Part shown: piece after piece, positions 1-11,310 of the stretch | Layout of the letters: each line of letters starts with the position of its first letter | Numbering within the stretch: the stretch's first letter is position 1 | Assembly (NCBI GenBank): GCA_950295325.1 | Contig: OX485809.1 | Location: 5,706,001-5,770,000, forward strand | Origin: Polytrichum commune | Taxonomy: Eukaryota > Streptophyta > Polytrichopsida > Polytrichales > Polytrichaceae | Length of the DNA: 64,000 bases | Direction of reading: 5' to 3' | Position numbers and translations under genes: made by a program | Notes under the pieces: generated by a model | What the model was told of the DNA's origin: nothing | The model's input: the letters and a program-made list of their open reading frames with translations, nothing else | Databases searched by the model: none

Positions 1-431
1 TGCTCAAGGTTATGGCCGGAGTGGACATCTCCTTCACTCTCACATCCAAAGCCGCCGGAGAGGATGAAGACGACATCTACGCCGACCTGTATGTCGTCAA
101 GTGGACATCTCTCATGATTCCTCCCATCACTATCGGCCTCACCAACATGATCGCCATTGCAGTGGGCATTTCCCGAACGATCTACAGCACAATCCCCGAG
201 TGGAGCAAGCTTCTGGGAGGAGTGTTCTTTAGTCTCTGGGTGTTGTTCCATCTATACCCATTCGCCAAGGGTTTGATGGGCAGGGGAGGCAAGACACCTA
301 CCATTGTTTACGTCTGGGCTGGGCTTCTCTCAGTCATCATCTCCCTGCTCTGGGTTTATGTCAGCCCTTCTACAAACAACAATTCTAGTTCCAGCAGCGG
401 CAGCAGCGGCGGCGGTTTCCAGTTCCCTTAG
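1..431 (+). CDS. CSLD: Cellulose synthase-like D protein, C-terminal end (partial)
   Basis: The open frame enters from outside the window (first full codon at 3) and stops at TAG 429-431, giving 142 residues. The ATG at 12 is an internal methionine, not a start. The protein aligns with residues 1050-1172 of the complete CSLD at 2276-7101 with 12 differences in 123 positions. It carries the last membrane helices of a family-2 glycosyltransferase: the acidic loop [13 protein letters not shown], then helices around [31 protein letters not shown] and [19 protein letters not shown]. It ends in a low-complexity Asn/Ser/Gly tail and FP. CSLD enzymes are membrane-bound beta-glycan synthases implicated in tip growth and cytokinesis; that is family knowledge. 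The catalytic part lies upstream of the window, so intactness cannot be judged. It is convergent with the next gene. Confidence 0.95.
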   Translation, partial: LKVMAGVDISFTLTSKAAGEDEDDIYADLYVVKWTSLMIPPITIGLTNMIAIAVGISRTIYSTIPEWSKLLGGVFFSLWVLFHLYPFAKGLMGRGGKTPTIVYVWAGLLSVIISLLWVYVSPSTNNNSSSSSGSSGGGFQFP

Positions 432-2275
432 ACGATTCCCAGCCCAGCCCACCGCTTGTGAGCTAACTTTTGTGATCATTTGTCACCGAAAATCCAACAC
501 CCCAATCCAGCTCTGATATTTCCATATTTACAGCCTTCAGTTTATGTTAGAAACCCTAAACCCCTAAACCACCATGTCCGAAGGATGATGGTATTTGATC
601 AACAGTGTAAATGTGGGAGTGAGGATTAAGAAGCCAGTAGAGATCTCTATACTAAGACATGTACTATAGCATATCATTCAATGAGGAAGCAAGAATTGGA
701 GGGAAACCTTGCAGCCAAGCAACGGTATTATCAAGAATCTTGCGACATTATTAGAGAGAGATTAGCGATGACTTGGGGACGGCGCACATATAATTCCCTT
801 GGGTCCAATAAAAAAAATTATGCAGGAGGAGGCACATTCAAGTGGAGAGATGTTGTTTTTCATCTTTCAGGGGTTTTATGTCATTCGTGCTTTTTTAGCA
901 TGGTATTAAAGTGCTGGTGAAAACCTCCTAACCTAATTTTGTTTTTCCTGACAAAGCTTGGCTTTGTCTGCCCCCTTCAGGATATCATTCAAAAAGAGCT
1001 TTTCTAATGCAAAGCCGAATTCTACAGTATTTGTCCCCTCTGGTGTCGTCTGTCATGTATCCTTGTTTAATCCTAGGATGATTGTCGCCCCTTTTTGCAT
1101 GGGCTTTGTACTTGTGTATGTTGTGCGATTTGGGTACAACCTTGGGATTCGGGCAACAAACGGTGTCTATTTGACAAGATGTGCATGCGCCACAAGGTCG
1201 ACAGTATACATCTCTTCCAATCATGGCATTCACATACACTTTGTGCCTCGGCAGTTCCATTCAGAATCAATACTTTTACTAGCTCAACGGTTTCTGCAGA
1301 AATCATGCATCAACAGACATTGTTCATTGTGACAGGTAGGTCATCTATCATTACTATTATTTACTAACTCGTGCTATATGCAACAACAATATTTTTCTCC
1401 CTCAATAATTCTAAACGATTGGACAACAGTTGGAAACAACTGACAACTGAATGTGAATGTCTAGTAGTCTCAATATTCAACTGTTACCGCAAGTAGACAC
1501 ATTTCCAATCCGAACTGTGTAGGGTTTGAAGCAATGGTGAGCATCGAAAAAGAACAGATTGATGAGTTAACTTAACCCTTTCTACTCAACCCATGCATTT
1601 AAATCAACGAAGATTTGCGAACATGAAGCCGAGTTTGACAACAAGTTCACGTAGCAGTAACAGATGTTTACATGAAAGCCTCGAAGGGCAGAGTTTATGC
1701 AAGCCCAGGCTTGTCAGGGGAAACAAAATTGGGTGCAGAGCGAGTCGTCTAGCTAGCTAGCTACTTACCAACAGAAAGAAGCAAACGATCCATCCCAACC
1801 CACGGCGGACAGAGCGCGGGATGGAAGGCAAGCTTCTTTGGGAGGTAGGTATACAAAGAATTTCTTTCAACTTGACTGCCTGCACATTATTCTCACTTGC
1901 CAACAAGGGAAGGGGTTAGCGATGGTTTTATGTGCGTCGAGGTTCTCATCACTATCTCTCTATCACTCGCAGAACTCAGGCAACCTGTGGTGAGCAACCT
2001 GTTTATAGGGTTTCAAGTCGACTACTGTCACTCTACAATGAGTCGAAGAAATAATGGTGCTATAGTACAAAGTCCGGCGAAGTACAGAGTTGTCTTCTTC
2101 TTTTCCGGCAGCGTCAGTTCTTCAATTTACATTGCAGATCATACTGCCATGGTTGATGATGATGATGATGATGATGACTTTCCTTGGGTTGGTTGCACAG
2201 CAACATGGTACATAAAAGTCCATGGGAAAAAGGATGGTGGAAACAAGAAGACGCAGACAACGAATTAAATGTCTT
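432..2275. other. Intergenic region between two convergent CSLD genes
   Basis: This stretch must contain the 3' UTRs and polyadenylation sites of both genes. An AATAAA-like string occurs near 806, but plant poly(A) signals are loose and I do not assign one. A short (GAT)n run lies at about 2153-2176. Small open frames at 681-920, 958-1332 and 1897-2268 overlap frames on the other strand and resemble no family I know. I see no obvious inverted repeat linking the two genes. Confidence 0.6.
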
Positions 2276-5200
2276 TTAAGGAAATGTGAAACTGCTGCTG
2301 CTGGAAGATGAGGAACTCGAAGGACTGAGGTATACCCACAGAAGAGAAATGATGACCGAAATCAAGCCAGCCCACACGAAGACGATGGTAGGCATCTTGC
2401 CACCCCTGCCCATCAAACCCTTGGCGAATGGATAGAGATGGAACAACACCCAGAGTGCGAAGAACACTCCTCCCAGAAGCTTACTCCACTCGGGGATTGT
2501 GCTGTAGATTGTTCGGGCAACTCCTACAGCGATGGCGATCAGGTTTGTGAGGCCGATGGTGATGGGAGGAATCATGAGAGACGTCCACTTGATCACATAC
2601 AGGTCGGCGTAGATGTCGTCTTCATCCTCTCCGGATGACTTGGATGTGAGAGTGAAGGAAATTTCGACTCCAGCCATAACCTTGAGCAAACCTTGGAATA
2701 CAGCAGCAAGATGGGCACTCGTTCCTCCGATCACCCAGAACTGTTCGTTACGCCACCACTCTTCCAGAGTGATGCCGGACCACTTGACTTCAAGAACGGC
2801 GAGCATGCAGAGGGTGAGGGTGATGGTGAGCAGGTAGATCAAGAAGGAAAGGTTGAGATTCTGCACAATGAACTGTCCGGTGTAGAGGGAAAGAGCGGGC
2901 AGGAAACAGTACACTAGAAGGAAGATTGATGTGAATGGGTAGATACCGACATTTAGGTATGCAACACGCTGCAAGAATTTCATCCGAGAGCTGGCGAACA
3001 GAGCATTGTTCCTGGAGAAGAAAATCTCGACAGAACCCGTTGCCCACCGAAGCACCTGCACAAGTTAGGGTTTAAGCGATGAGAATCACACACTTTACAA
3101 CAATTAGGACGAATGGGTAGACATCAGGCATGAGCACACGTATCACTCTGCAATGTGTGGAAAAAATTGCAAATATCGCCATGGAAGAGCAGAATTTGAG
3201 ATGACTTACTTGATGCAAACGATCTGTAAGATTGATAGGGGCAGTTCCTCTGAATGCATCTCGCTTTGTCACACAATACACCGAGCGCCAACCACGATTG
3301 TGCATTCTGAAACCGGTAACCACATCCTCTGTCACGGACCCGTAAATCCATCCCACACGTCCACCCCACTCTGTCTTATCCTCGTAGAAACATGAAATCA
3401 CATTGATAGCCTCCGCCACAATGCTGGCGTCGAGTGGCTCCCGAGGTAAGGTGAGTGCACCTCCAGGTCGGCCATTCAAGACACCCTTGTCAGCAAGAGG
3501 TCGCCCTTGAAACTCCGCAACGGCAATGGAGGCAGAGAAGGTCACCGAGCTACCATAGCGCTTGGGCAGCATGGTAGCTTCAATGTCGTCATCTTCGTCA
3601 CTGGTCGTGCTGTTCTCAGTTAACCCTGTGACCTCGGATGTCCGCTTTTGGGAATTGTTCTTGTTCTTGTTTTTCTTGCCAACGCAGCAACAGCAGAAGA
3701 AGCTGTAGCACCCTCCGTGCTCACGGATTCTGGGTGGGTCAAATCCGTATAGGGCAATTCTTCGGAACACACATCCAGTACCCACGTACACCGGTCCCTG
3801 CAGTCCATCCAGCGCCCTCATGTTCACATCGAAAAAGACAGTGTTGTGATTGGCATATCGATCGTTGGGATCAATACCCTCGAAACGCTGGGGGAACTGG
3901 ACATAGGCAAGGCGGTCACCTCCCTTGTCCATGAAGAAGCACATTGCCTCTCGCACCGCCAGGGAGTTGAAAATGTAATGATCACAATCCAAATTGAGAA
4001 TGAAGGGTCCATTTGACATGACGGCACTGGTTCGCACGAGAGCGTTCATGGCTCCTGCTTTCTTGTTGTGGTCATAGCCTGGTCGCTTCTCACGAGACAC
4101 GTACACCAACATGGGCAAGCGAATGTCAACGTCTGTGGTGTCGATAATGTTTTCCTCGTCGCTGCTTCCGAAGAGTGGCTCGGCGGTGGGAGGAGCAAGC
4201 ATCACCTGCCAAAATAAGTATCATTCACATTGGTCAACTGCAGGGATTGAGCCATGAAGGACATGAGGAATTGTGGGGTTTCTTTTAACAAGTTTGAATA
4301 CTCTTGCTACATAGCTCCTGTCTCGTGATATCTCACTGTAAGGCGATTGAGGTGAAGCGTGAAGTTAGGTCTCAAGATGACGCAAATGACACTACTCTAA
4401 TAATCTAATTAGGATTAGGAGTATCTCATGTTCAGAGCCTGTAAATTTTGTTGCTGACCGAATGATGAAGGTAAATCAAAGCGCGTCTGGTTAGATTCTA
4501 TACCTGAATGATACCCGCGTGGTCTCCACGCCCATGCTCCTTCCCGGAATTCATCCAGGTACCGGGCCAATGTGTTCCATCGGCCATCCAAGTAGCCTTG
4601 GGCACATTAAGGGACTCCGACGGATCTCCTCCCGTCTCAATCTGGTTGCGCTTGGCACGAATCTCCTCGTGAGCGTTATAAGCGTCTGAACGGCGACGAA
4701 TAGCATCAGGCAAGCCATTGATACGCACCTTGAACTCGTCATACTCTCTCTTCACACGCCGGCGGTCCTTCACGAAGTCGGAACGGACTTTGTTCTTCGT
4801 GGGATCACCCTTCAACAGAAAATATGTCTCTGGGTTACGTGGCTCGATCTTGTGCTTCCTGCAGAACGGAACCCACACACGGGCAAAGCTCGCAGCCTCC
4901 GCCAAGGCTTCGAAAGTGAGGAGAGCACCTCCATCATCTGAGAGGTAGCAATTGAGCTTCTCCAGAGGATACTCGCATGCCAGAATCGAAAGAATGGTGT
5001 TGGAAGTCGTGAGTGGGGGCTCCTTCTCGGGATCGGCTGTGGAGACGAACACATCCACGGCAGGCAAGTCGGATCGACCAGAAGGGTTGTCGGGTGTTGG
5101 CATTTCGAATTTCTCTTTGAGCACCGCCAAATCTGTCATACGGTTGATGGGGCACAGCTTGGGCAGCTGATCGAGGATCCAGGAGAACGCAAACCACAAT

Positions 5201-7101
5201 TCGCACACAACCGACATTCCCCATAGCCAGATGGCGTCTGTGTTTTTGTTGCGAACACGCCATGCCAGGAAGAAACCCAACACAACCATCCGAATCAACA
5301 CCAAAAGCCTGCATTCATTCAGTCCATTGGTGAGTTGCAATCCCAGAACAGCCAATCTAATGTGGACTGTGAAACACAAATTAGTGCCAAACCAAACACC
5401 GAATTAAGTCATATGAACTTGAGTCGATCTACCCAGAAAACTGAAAATCCCTGACAAAATGTAGGTACAATCCAATGTACTCTAATAGGAGGTCATCATC
5501 ACTAGCCTAGTCAAAAGGAAAATTCTATCCAGCACTACACTAACAGCACTTAACATGTTTTTTAATCCGACTGAAATTGGTTGTCGCCGTATTTTTGGAA
5601 ATGAACCAGGCGCCTTCGATGCCAGCAATCAAAGCCCAATCAATGTGAAGGCTCCTTCTGGTTCTCAACCTCTCTAAAGCCTATACTAAACTCTACCCAC
5701 GACTACATCTACATTCCAAGGCCAAGGTGCTTGCAAATTCCCATCCACTTGTAATGTAGTCACCACAAAGCCCCCAAAACTTGGGAAATTTGGAGACTCT
5801 AGTGACAGCACGACCGCAAATCACACATCGCCCACACATAGTATAACCACTTTATGACCAACACCCTCTCTAGTGTAAATGGCGCTACATTATCATCATA
5901 AGCTCTACCCACAACTACATCAACATTCCAAGACCAAGGTGCAAATTGCCACCCATTCAACATATACTTACGACAAAGCCCCCCAAACTTGAGAATTCAC
6001 GGATTGTTGTCACGATAGATACCGTAACTATCGCAATTCAACCACGGATAGTGTAACAAACTTACTATAACCAAAAACCTCAACCCTCTCTCGAGAGTTT
6101 ATAGGAGGTAGATTGATTGATTACCTGTAGGGACTGAGGATACCAGCTGAGATGCTAACTTTGCGAGACAGAGGGCGTCTAGCCTTGTCGTTGAAGTCAG
6201 GCAAGGCACCCATGGGGGGAAGCTCAGGGCCATTGCCATCATTGAACCCATCATCTTTGGGCCACACAGCATTACCATACCCGTAGGTACCTTTGGTCTG
6301 ATACAACCAGCGCGCATGGTCGAATTCCGAGCCGCCCTGGTTGGTCATCATCATCCCGGGCTTCGTCTTGAGTAGCGACAATCTCCGCTCCATTTTGGAG
6401 CTGTCATCACTCGGCGGGGGGAGCGCGCGGAGGTCAGTCTCAGTCCCGCCGTGCGACAGGGGCTCGTCGGGGATCCGGTACTCGTCCTTACACCCAGGAC
6501 ACTTCCCGTTGCCGTTCAAGGCGTCGATGTAGCAGTCGCGGCAGATCCTGAACTGGCATTCGCAAGGGGTCATGTCCTCACCACGCTCGTCGCGCATGGC
6601 TTTCCCGTCACACCCTTCCACGGCGCACACCGGTCCTCTCGCACCCCCCAGCTGCGGATGGTTACCGTCCCCTTCCATCATCTTCTCCAACACATGCCCA
6701 CGCGTGACGCTCTTGAAGCCGCCTGTAAAGATCGTGCTCGACACAAACTGCTGCTCGGCCTTTCCTGCGATCGCGCTGTCCATGGGGCGCAACGGTGTGT
6801 CGGACATCACCTGGTTGTCGGGCGTCGCGGGTATCTGCACTGTGTAAAGAAAGTCGGACCCCATCTCACTGTCCGTGGTGCCACCCATGTCGCTATCGTC
6901 CCGCGACAGCGCCGTGAATTGTCGCTGTCGCGCATGGTGCCCCACCGGTCCTACCGTGGCGGTCGCGCCCGATGAGATGACCTTGTCGCCACCCGGTCGT
7001 CCTGTGATCCCTGTGATCTGTTGTTGCCCGCTGTGACCGCTGTGCTTCCCTGCTCCGCGATACCCAAGTCCCCCCGTGCCACCAGACCTCGGGGACGCCA
7101 T
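2276..7101 (-). CDS. CSLD: Cellulose synthase-like D protein, complete, four exons
   Basis: Exons on the minus strand are 7101-6125, 5308-4504, 4205-3210 and 3055-2276; every intron is GT-AG (816, 298 and 154 bp). They join to 3558 nt, 1185 residues plus TAA, normal for CSLD. The start is ATG at 7101; the codon just upstream is GTG. Residues 159-204 form the N-terminal RING-like zinc finger with eight cysteines (159, 164, 180, 182, 187, 190, 201, 204). Two helices follow at about 328-343 and 350-371. The glycosyltransferase-2 core has DDG at 450-452, DCD at 667-669, TED at 886-888 and QVLRW at 926-930, which spans the exon 3/4 junction. Six further helices lie between about 955 and 1169. A CSLD-type charged, Lys/Asn-rich insert sits at 770-800. 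The protein ends with a Ser run and FTFP. The likely role is beta-glucan synthesis in Golgi or plasma membrane during tip growth and cell-plate formation (family knowledge). No defect is seen. Confidence 0.97.
5690..6085 (-). repeat. Degenerate tandem duplication inside CSLD intron 1
   Basis: Two copies of roughly 190-210 bp lie side by side in the first intron, at about 5690-5885 and 5904-6085. Shared landmarks are CTCTACCCAC(G/A)ACTACATC, ATTCCAAG(G/A)CCAAGGTGC, ACAAAGCCCCC and an ATAGT(A/G)TAAC motif. This accounts for part of the length of the 816-bp intron. Confidence 0.7.
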
Positions 7102-7335
7102 CACGTCTCTCGTGACAGTCTTAACCCTCTACTCTCTACCTCACAAACATAAATGTCGGCCTTGGGAAATGCCCCCTGTGGATCAATTCATGCCACTTTC
7201 TCTCTTTTCTTGTGGGAATTCCTACCCAGCTGGAACTTGTGCAATTGCAATGATCGCAGCTACTACCCTGCCTGCCTGTCTGCTTGCCTTCCTCCAGCTT
7301 AGCAGCTTCCTGCTCAAATTTGCGCACAAACCTGC
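7102..7335 (-). promoter_or_regulatory. Presumed 5' leader and proximal upstream region of CSLD
   Basis: This is the sequence just upstream of the CSLD start codon. It contains a pyrimidine-rich stretch on the + strand (about 7197-7211), which is purine-rich on the sense strand. I cannot place a TATA box or transcription start. A leader intron is possible but not evident. Confidence 0.35.
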
Positions 7336-7337
7336 AC

Positions 7338-7735
7338 GAGGAGGTAATGGTGAGTTTCGGAAGTTTCAAACAGAGGATTTTTTTTTGTTGGGTTACGCGG
7401 ATTCATCGGAAGATGATTTGACTTAAAAAAGAGTTCATTATCACACAGCTAGCATGATACGATGATACGATGCTCCTCCGCACGGGAAGCATTTCCAAGA
7501 ACCGAAATGTGGGAATTGTCAAGAGCTCGAAGTGCAATTGCAATCGCCGGCTACTAGGAGGTAATGGTGGGTTTCGTAAGTTTCAAACAGAAAATTTTGT
7601 TGGGTTACGCGGATTCGTCGGAAGATGATTTTGACTTAGGGATTTCGTCATCGCACGCACTAGCAAGACACGATGCTCCGCAAGGGAAGCATTTCGGCCC
7701 AAAATGTGGAGGATTGTCGAAAAGAGCAATCTTGA
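7338..7735 (+). repeat. Tandem duplication (about 215 bp) upstream of CSLD
   Basis: Copies lie at about 7338-7530 and 7555-7735. Both begin GGAGGTAATGGTG(A/G)GTTTCG and share GGGTTACGCGGATTC(A/G)TCGG, GATACGATGCTCC or its variant, GGGAAGCATTTC and AAATGTGG. In both copies one + frame reads LLGYADSSEDD. Copy 2 continues open as DLGISSSHALARHDAPQGKH and on to a GPKCGG motif, while copy 1 stops soon after the shared peptide. No protein family is recognised. Divergence is mostly point changes and small indels. Confidence 0.75.
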
Positions 7736-7914
7736 GTCAGGCAATTGGTGGACCGCCCGAAACCATCGTCACTAGTCAGACCTACCGCGTTGACCTCGCT
7801 CACTCGCACTCGAGTGAGGGAGAGGGAAGAGGGAAATTGAGGTTGGTCTGACTTGGTCTCTACTAATTACACCTTGATCCATTAATCCCACAATCTTCAA
7901 CACAATTTGTAATT

Positions 7915-8285
7915 ACGGTGAACCTCAAATGCATGACAAAAAGCTTCATTTACAAGCTAAATTTACCCAAAAACCGCAACGCCTTCCTTGTTCGCCCAAC
8001 CTCTCTCTCTCTAAGCTCCTTGTGCACAGTGGCTCCTCCTACGAACTAACTTACACCGATGATCTCAAATGCACAACACCAAATTGATAACCTTGATAAC
8101 CTCAAATGCATGACAACAAGGTTACACAAGTCTGATGGCCCCGCAATACTCTTCGAACCTAAATTTACCCAAAAAACCGCAACACCTTCCTTCTTTCCTT
8201 CGCCTAACCACACCTTCCTAAGCTGCTCTTCGCATAGTGGCTCGACTGCTTACGAGCCACACCGATGATCTCAAATGCACAACAG
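7915..8285 (+). repeat. Second tandem duplication (about 185 bp) upstream of CSLD
   Basis: Copies lie at about 7917-8070 and 8099-8285. Each starts with CCTCAAATGCATGACAA and contains CTAAATTTACCCAAAAA, CCGCAACRCCTTCCTT, a CAGTGGCTC or TAGTGGCTC motif, and ends ACACCGATGATCTCAAATGC. The intervening 27 bp repeat part of the start. No coding potential is convincing. Confidence 0.75.
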
Positions 8286-8289
8286 CAAA

Positions 8290-9029
8290 GTGATGATGAA
8301 GATTCTACAACTCCACTCTGAATTCAACCACAATTCTTTTTCTTCCCTACCTTGCACTGTAAGCTCCTAACCTTAACCTCCCATTGCTGCTGCACCAGAA
8401 CCAGATACACAGACAGGTGAGGGATTCACGCACCTGTATACACACACAGAGAGAGAGAACTAAGGATGATGGCTCCCGGAAGGATGAATTAAGCTCTTGG
8501 AGGTGATGGAGGAGGAGCACCCGACCAACACCGGCGACCTGGGATGGATTAAACAAACTGGTGTGGGGTGCATTCATTCATAGGGCGCACCACGAAATGC
8601 GGGCATCATAATACAGGAGGAATCCTAAAGACCCGTTCAGCATGAGCTCCGGAGTCTGCCTTCTTCTGCTTCGACCGACCGCCACCAATTGGTTGATGCT
8701 GGTGATGATGGTGATGATGATGGTGCCATGCCATGGGCCGGGAGCTGTACATATGTATGTCGCAGCCGAGACTAAGTTATGCAACAACCATCAGGCTCTT
8801 GTTGTGTGTGATGATGGTCATGGTGATGATGAGGATGAAATAATCAATCGATGAACCGATGAACCGATGATCCTGGACGGCGGCGACGCCCACGTCGGGG
8901 AAATTGCTGCTGCATCAATAATGAAGGCTAAATATCTCCACCTGAACTTAACCCACAGGAAAAAAATTAGCGTTTTGATGATTTCCTAGCCTCCTAATTC
9001 CGCTCGCGCCTTTGGCTTCTCTGTAGTTC
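8290..9029. other. Non-coding stretch with simple-sequence tracts
   Basis: I recognise no gene. There are (GA) or (CT) tracts near 8446-8458, a (GGTGAT)-like tract near 8697-8725, and a (GGTGATGAT) tract near 8815-8840. Short open frames on both strands overlap each other and are low complexity. Confidence 0.5.
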
Positions 9030-9522
9030 CCCTCAATTCACTCGTTGCTTCTTCTTCTCCACTTTTTGGGAAGCAAGCTTTTCAACAAGCTGCGTTATTA
9101 GCCCTTGAGTCCCTTGCATTGCGAGCTTTTCTTTTGCTAGCTGTGAGGTTTTGGAGGAACCGGGAAGTAAACCCTCGGCAGCTGTAAAGTCCGGGTCAAC
9201 GTGGTGGGTTCTACGGATTCCTTTCGAATCCATGGACTTTGCAGACGGACGAATTTTTCCTTAAGTCATCCCAGCGTTCGAATCGACGTTGGATCTTCCC
9301 TGAGTCACTCGCCAAAGGCGCCCCCTCAAACGCCCTCTGTCGCTTCCGGGAAGGAGCACGACGACGGGCGATGACGGGCTCCCGCGGTGGACGCAGGATG
9401 GACGGACGCGGACGGACGCGGACTGACGCGGACTGGAGGGGGGTGGACGTGTGGACGGGCCGCGGACTGGTTCTTTGGATGGCTTGGATGACTTTGGGAG
9501 CCGCGTCCTTGGAGACTCTTTG
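9030..9522 (-). pseudogene. Frameshifted coding remnant, possibly a trihelix or Myb/SANT-like protein
   Basis: On the minus strand one frame is open from about 9522 to 9208. It is Pro/Arg-rich, then reads GKIQRRFERWDDLRKNSSVC and stops at a TAG at 9208-9210. The overlapping frame starting ATG 9233 continues as RRTHHVDPDFTAAEGLLPGS and ends in a Lys/Gln-rich helical tail (LVEKLASQKVEKKKQRVN) at 9033. Two adjacent protein-like frames offset by one suggest a single ancestral reading frame broken by an indel, or an unrecognised intron. The RRFERWDDLRKN segment resembles the third helix of trihelix/Myb-SANT-like DNA-binding domains; that is inference from one short motif. GC content is higher than in the DNA beyond 9.6 kb. 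Confidence 0.35.
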
Positions 9523-9599
9523 TTATGCCATGCTCTAGCCTATTGTGTTCTAGTAGTAGTCGTCGACTTGGAGACTTAGTTTATTTCTTTACTAGCTAG

Positions 9600-10480
9600 G
9601 CACCCTTTTCTTACGCTTCGGGCTCCAATGGAGCATATTATTGTGACCAACCGACAAACCGAGATTCACATGATGTGCGACTTTTCACAACCCCCCAAAG
9701 CGTGACACAAACCCTAATAGCGTCCACAATGGCATACATCATCACTAGTCTTGTGAAGGTGTGTGGGCCTTATGTGCTCACTTTCCTTAATCGTGGACAC
9801 TTTTTTGTTATGCCCGCCACATGCTTTCTATGTTTCTAGTTAGGATTCTACCAATGATACTCTCCTCTTGAACCCTTTACTAGTTTTGGGGCTCCTTGAA
9901 CCCGCTCTAACCTCCAATCGAGCATATTATTGTGACCAACAATACGAGATTCACGTTCGCAACTTTCAAAACAAAGTGTAAGTCATGACACACATCGAGT
10001 AGTGTCCATAACGGCACACATCACTCGTGAAGTAGTTTTGGGGCTCTTGAACCCCCTTCAACCTCCAATTGAGCATATTGTTGTGATTGACAATCCAAGA
10101 TTCACATTAGCGACTTTCAAGAATACCCAAAATGTGACACAAACCCTAATAGTGCGCACACATCACTCATGGAGGTGCGTGGGCCCCATGCGTTCACTTT
10201 TTTTTAATCGTGGGCGCTTTATGTTATGCCCACCACATGCTCTCTATGTTCAAGTAGTATTCTATGCACGAGACCTTTCTCTCAATCCTTTACTAGTTTT
10301 GAGGCTTCTTGAACCCGTCCGGCCTCCAATTGAGCATATTATTGGGATTGACAATTCCGAGATTCACATATGCGACTTTCAAAACAAACATGACTCAAAT
10401 CTTAATAGTGTCCATAATGGCACACATCACTCGTGAAGGTATGTGGGTCTTGTGTGGTCAATATTCTCAACCAGACGCCT
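9600..10480 (+). repeat. Degenerate tandem array, about four copies
   Basis: Units begin at about 9605, 9885, 10030 and 10285. Shared strings are CCTTTACTAGTTTTG, GGCTCCTTGAACCC, CTCCAATTGAGCATATT, GAGATTCACAT, CGACTTTCA, ACACATCACTC and GTGAAGGTGTGTGGGCC. Longer units also carry TTATGCCCACCACATGC. One short open frame (10002-10436) simply reads across two units. Unit lengths are unequal (about 145-280 bp), so internal deletions have occurred. Confidence 0.75.
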
Positions 10481-10818
10481 AAATTTGAGTGAGGAGAGGG
10501 GGAATCATTGCATACGAGCATACCTCTCTAATTCATCCAACAAAATGTCTTAAAATAGTATGCAGTACAGAGGATAGCATTTAAAATAATTTGATACTGG
10601 AATCGCCTTAAAGACTTCGAATTAGTCTAGTCCTGGTCATTTAAGATGAATTGGCCACAAACCTATAAGAAGTAAGTTTTTCTATTGGATGGATGCGAGG
10701 TACTCTCCAACGCGATACCTCTCTCCACTTGGGTGATATGTGGTATGGCATTGCATGTAGTTAAGGGCATGCAAAAAAAAGGCCGTGTGGAGAATTTTGT
10801 TTCCTTCTAATCCTTTTA

Positions 10819-11153
10819 CTACACTAAATAGTCCTATTAGTGTGGGTAGAAAATTAGCGTGGAAATAATTGATGTGACCATCCTAGTTTCTAATCAAGGT
10901 GGAATTAATGTGGGTCCAAGACCCCAAGTCGTCCCTTAAGCTTCATGAAGACTTCCAACCAACAACTTATGTAAAATAAAACAGTGTACTTACATCAAAA
11001 GTAGAAAAAAAAACAAATAACCGCCCTTTTTTAATTGTAGCTCATGCTAATTTTCTACTGGAAATTTTACACGGGTCAAAATTAGTGTGGCCCATGTTGA
11101 TTCTCTTTATAAGAATTAGTGCGGGCCCAAGGTAATAGGACTATATGGTGTAG
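10819..11153. mobile_element. MITE-like inverted-repeat element, TA-flanked
   Basis: The left end reads CTACACTAAATAGTCCTATT; the right end, reverse complemented, reads CTACACCATATAGTCCTATT. Both ends show TA immediately outside CAC(T/C)A. The length is about 335 bp and there is no coding capacity. It resembles other TA-flanked elements in this window, as expected for Tc1/mariner-derived MITEs. Confidence 0.65.
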
Positions 11154-11310
11154 TTTCAAGGCTCCTTGAACCCACTCCAACCACCAATTAAATATATTAT
11201 TGTGATTGACAATCCGAGAATCACTTGTAAGACTTTTTAAGCACCTTGAGCGCACATCACTCCTTGAAGGTGTGTGGGCCATAGCATGTGGTCATTCTTC
11301 TTAATTAAGG
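11154..11310 (+). repeat. Dispersed copy of the 9.6-10.5 kb repeat unit
   Basis: It contains AAGGCTCCTTGAACCCACTC, a diverged ACCACCAATTAAATATATT, TGATTGACAATCCGAGA, GCGCACATCACTCCTTGAAG and GTGTGTGGGCC in the same order as the array units. It directly follows the MITE at 10819-11153, which may therefore have split the array. Confidence 0.7.

Noticed and set aside
4205-4205. Methionine start at the beginning of exon 3 (GTG) and of the 3061 frame
   Set aside because: Both lie at 3' splice acceptors and encode internal residues of CSLD (V595 and the region before V927).
6451-6975. 174-residue + strand open frame inside CSLD exon 1
   Set aside because: It is antisense to well-conserved RING and N-terminal CSLD coding sequence and shows no domain of its own.
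7102-7104. GTG as an alternative CSLD start giving one extra residue
   Set aside because: Plant nuclear genes start at ATG; the ATG at 7099-7101 is immediately downstream.
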